From positions 1 through 34,696 of the forward strand of contig CAZYQK010000011.1 in the NCBI GenBank assembly GCA_964650245.1: 34,696 nt of DNA. The letters run 5' to 3'. Every line of letters begins with the position of its first letter. The stretch's first letter is position 1. The notes beneath the pieces are model-generated. The model was given only the letters and a program-made list of their open reading frames with translations. It was not told the DNA's origin and did no database searches. The position numbers were made by a program, and so were the translations under genes. Of this stretch, positions 33,292 to 34,696 are shown in pieces. Origin of the DNA: WS-2 sp964650245 (GTDB lineage Bacteria > Eisenbacteria > RBG-16-71-46).

Positions 33292-34214
33292 TGCGCCAGA
33301 TCCTGTTGTGGGCCTCGCGCGACCGCTGGATGCGGGAACGCTTCTCGCGCTCTGCGCTCGTGCGCCGCGCCGTCGCGCGCTTCATGCCGGGCGAGACCCC
33401 GGAGGCAGCGCTCGATGCGACCGCCGAGTTCCAGGACCGCGGGATCGGCACCGTGCTGACGCTGCTGGGGGAAAACGTCGCGACCCCGGCGGAGGCGGCG
33501 GAGGTGGTCGAGCACTATAAGGGTGTGCTGGACGAAATCCAGCGCCGCGGCCTCGACGCCGAGATCTCGGTCAAGCTCACCCACCTCGGCCTCGACCTGG
33601 ATCCCGAGCTGGCGGCCGGCCACCTGCGCGCGCTGGCGGTCGCCGCCGCCGCGCGCCGCAACGTTGTGTGGGTCGACATGGAGTCGAGCCGCTACACGCG
33701 CATCACGCTCGATCTCTTCAGTCGCGTCCTCGCGGAATTCCCGAACCTGGGGCTCTGCCTGCAAGCCTACCTCTACCGCACCGCGGACGACCTGGAGTCG
33801 CTGCTGAAGCTCGGCGCCGCGATTCGACTGGTGAAGGGCGCTTACGCCGAGCCGCGCAGCGTCGCGTTCCCGAAAAAGGCCGAGGTGGACGCCAGCTTCG
33901 CGAAACTCGCGGCACGCCTGCTGGAGCCGGCCGTGGTGAAGGACGGCGGACGCGCCGCGCTTGCCACCCACGACCCGGCGTTGCTCCGGGACATCCAGCA
34001 GCTCGCCGAGGCGCGCGGGATCGCGAGGGGCGCGGTCGAGTTCCAGATGCTCTACGGCATTCAGCGCGGTGCGCAGGACCGGCTGGCGCGGGAGGGTTAC
34101 CGGGTACGGGTGCTGATCTCCTACGGCGCGGAGTGGTTCCCGTGGTACATGCGGCGCCTCGCCGAGCGCCCGGCGAATGTGTGGTTTGTGCTGAGGAACC
34201 TGCTGCGGCGTTGA
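33288..34214 (+). CDS. Proline dehydrogenase (stand-alone FAD barrel)
   Basis: 308 residues, typical of monofunctional bacterial proline dehydrogenases (PutB type). 'GIGTVLTLLGENVATPAEAA', 'AEISVKLTHLGLDLDP', 'NVVWVDMESSRYTRITLDLF', 'IRLVKGAYAEPRSVAFPKK', 'AALATHDPALL', 'VEFQMLYGIQ' and the paired Arg in 'WYMRRLAERPAN' match the FAD and proline-binding motifs. It oxidises proline to pyrroline-5-carboxylate, feeding electrons to quinone; the partner P5C dehydrogenase is not in the window. Two adjacent ATGs (33288 and 33291) are possible starts, overlapping the DinB-family stop. Confidence 0.93.
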   Translation: MMRQILLWASRDRWMRERFSRSALVRRAVARFMPGETPEAALDATAEFQDRGIGTVLTLLGENVATPAEAAEVVEHYKGVLDEIQRRGLDAEISVKLTHLGLDLDPELAAGHLRALAVAAAARRNVVWVDMESSRYTRITLDLFSRVLAEFPNLGLCLQAYLYRTADDLESLLKLGAAIRLVKGAYAEPRSVAFPKKAEVDASFAKLAARLLEPAVVKDGGRAALATHDPALLRDIQQLAEARGIARGAVEFQMLYGIQRGAQDRLAREGYRVRVLISYGAEWFPWYMRRLAERPANVWFVLRNLLRR

Positions 34215-34223
34215 CGGCCAGTC

Positions 34224-34261
34224 AGGCGCGAGAGCGAGCCCCCGCGACGCTCGCCGCGCCT
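34224..34261. terminator. Hairpin between convergent genes
   Basis: AGGCGCG (34224-34230) pairs with CGCGCCT (34255-34261), continued after a 3-base bulge by GCGAG (34234-34238) with CTCGC (34250-34254). It lies between two converging stops and could terminate both transcripts. It lacks a T tract on either side. Confidence 0.45.
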
Positions 34262-34265
34262 GGGC

Positions 34266-34679
34266 CTACACCCGCAGCGTGGCCAGCGCCCGCTCGACGT
34301 GCTCGGGCCGCATGTAGAGCACGTAGCCGAAGTAGCCCCGGCCGTCCACCACCGCGCTCGAGGCGTAGACCTGGATACCGGCCTGATGGAGCCGGGTGTG
34401 AACCATGGCCAGCGCCCCGAGCTCGTCCTCGCCCTGCACCAGCACCGCGGCGTGCGGACCGTCGAGGGCGAAGCGCGCCGCGCGCGCCGCGTTCTGCAGC
34501 GCCATCGGGTCGTCCGGGAACAGCGTGAGCTGCGTGCTCTCCGGGCCCATCGGGACCGTGTTCAGCGCGAGCAGGTTCACGCGCTGCGCGGCGAGCTGCG
34601 TGAGCAGCTCGTAGGCCTGATCGGGCCCGCCGCGCACCATCGCGTAGAAGTACTCCACGCGTCGAACCGATACCGCCAT
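34266..34679 (-). CDS. Small tandem-ACT-like domain protein
   Basis: 137 residues. Two ACT-like units are visible: residues 8-50 ('YFYAMVRGGPDQAYELLTQL' with 'AAQRVNLLALNTVP') and 73-136 ('HAAVLVQGEDELGALAMVHT' then 'RLHQAGIQVYASSAVVDGRG'). The pattern of a strand, a helix carrying 'Q..A...' and strands resembles amino-acid-binding regulatory ACT folds. There is no catalytic domain. The ATG at 34679 is preceded by GGGGAGG (minus strand) close to the window edge. It converges with proline dehydrogenase. The ligand is unknown. Confidence 0.7.
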   Translation of the reverse strand: MAVSVRRVEYFYAMVRGGPDQAYELLTQLAAQRVNLLALNTVPMGPESTQLTLFPDDPMALQNAARAARFALDGPHAAVLVQGEDELGALAMVHTRLHQAGIQVYASSAVVDGRGYFGYVLYMRPEHVERALATLRV

Positions 34680-34696
34680 GGGTGGCCTCCCCGAAC

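Overview
The window is a very GC-rich bacterial chromosome segment, about 70% GC by eye, with densely packed genes, frequent ATGA/GTGA overlaps and no mobile elements, CRISPR arrays or rRNA. Secreted proteins carry Gram-negative-style signal peptides, and there is a large SurA/PpiC-type periplasmic foldase. Together with SpoIVB-S55-like proteins, kinase/beta-propeller fusions and GT-C membrane transferases, this fits an uncultured diderm lineage such as Candidatus Eisenbacteria or a neighbour. That placement is inference from gene content, not a phylogeny.

Layout. 1-3174 is read leftward: the first 29 codons of an exported protein, a membrane-anchored HEAT-like protein, and a fused homocysteine methyltransferase/methylene-THF reductase. 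From a divergent promoter region (3175-3324) a tight five-gene run reads rightward to 11079: a secreted S55-type protein whose catalytic blocks are in swapped order, a secreted beta-propeller, a GT87-like mannosyltransferase, a PA-domain M28/DUF4910-like peptidase and a PPC-domain protein. A SAM methyltransferase and the laccase-domain protein PgeF are on the minus strand (11085-12699). A 990-residue parvulin-type foldase and an unrecognised Rossmann/GAF/degenerate-GGDEF-like protein follow on plus (12769-17238).

17262-25608 is mostly core housekeeping: mutL-miaA, tRNA-Gly(CCC), der-plsY-gpsA-merR, tRNA-Pro(GGG), a GT2 glycosyltransferase and surE. surE overlaps pcm, followed by tRNA-Pro(CGG), acylphosphatase and an RpoD/RpoS-class sigma factor; this resembles the enterobacterial surE-pcm-nlpD-rpoS order. 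The right end holds a Ser/Thr kinase fused to a TolB-like propeller, apt, a second GT-C membrane protein, a DinB-family protein overlapping proline dehydrogenase, and a convergent tandem-ACT protein.

Regulation visible in the sequence. Several sigma-70-like promoters have -10 boxes of the form TAGnnT. Three of them lie so close to start codons (metF fusion, S55 gene, pgeF) that the mRNAs should be leaderless or nearly so. The least ordinary parts are the 3325-11079 run with its permuted S55 domain, the GAF/degenerate-GGDEF-like protein and the leaderless promoters. No wholly new defence or mobile system was found.
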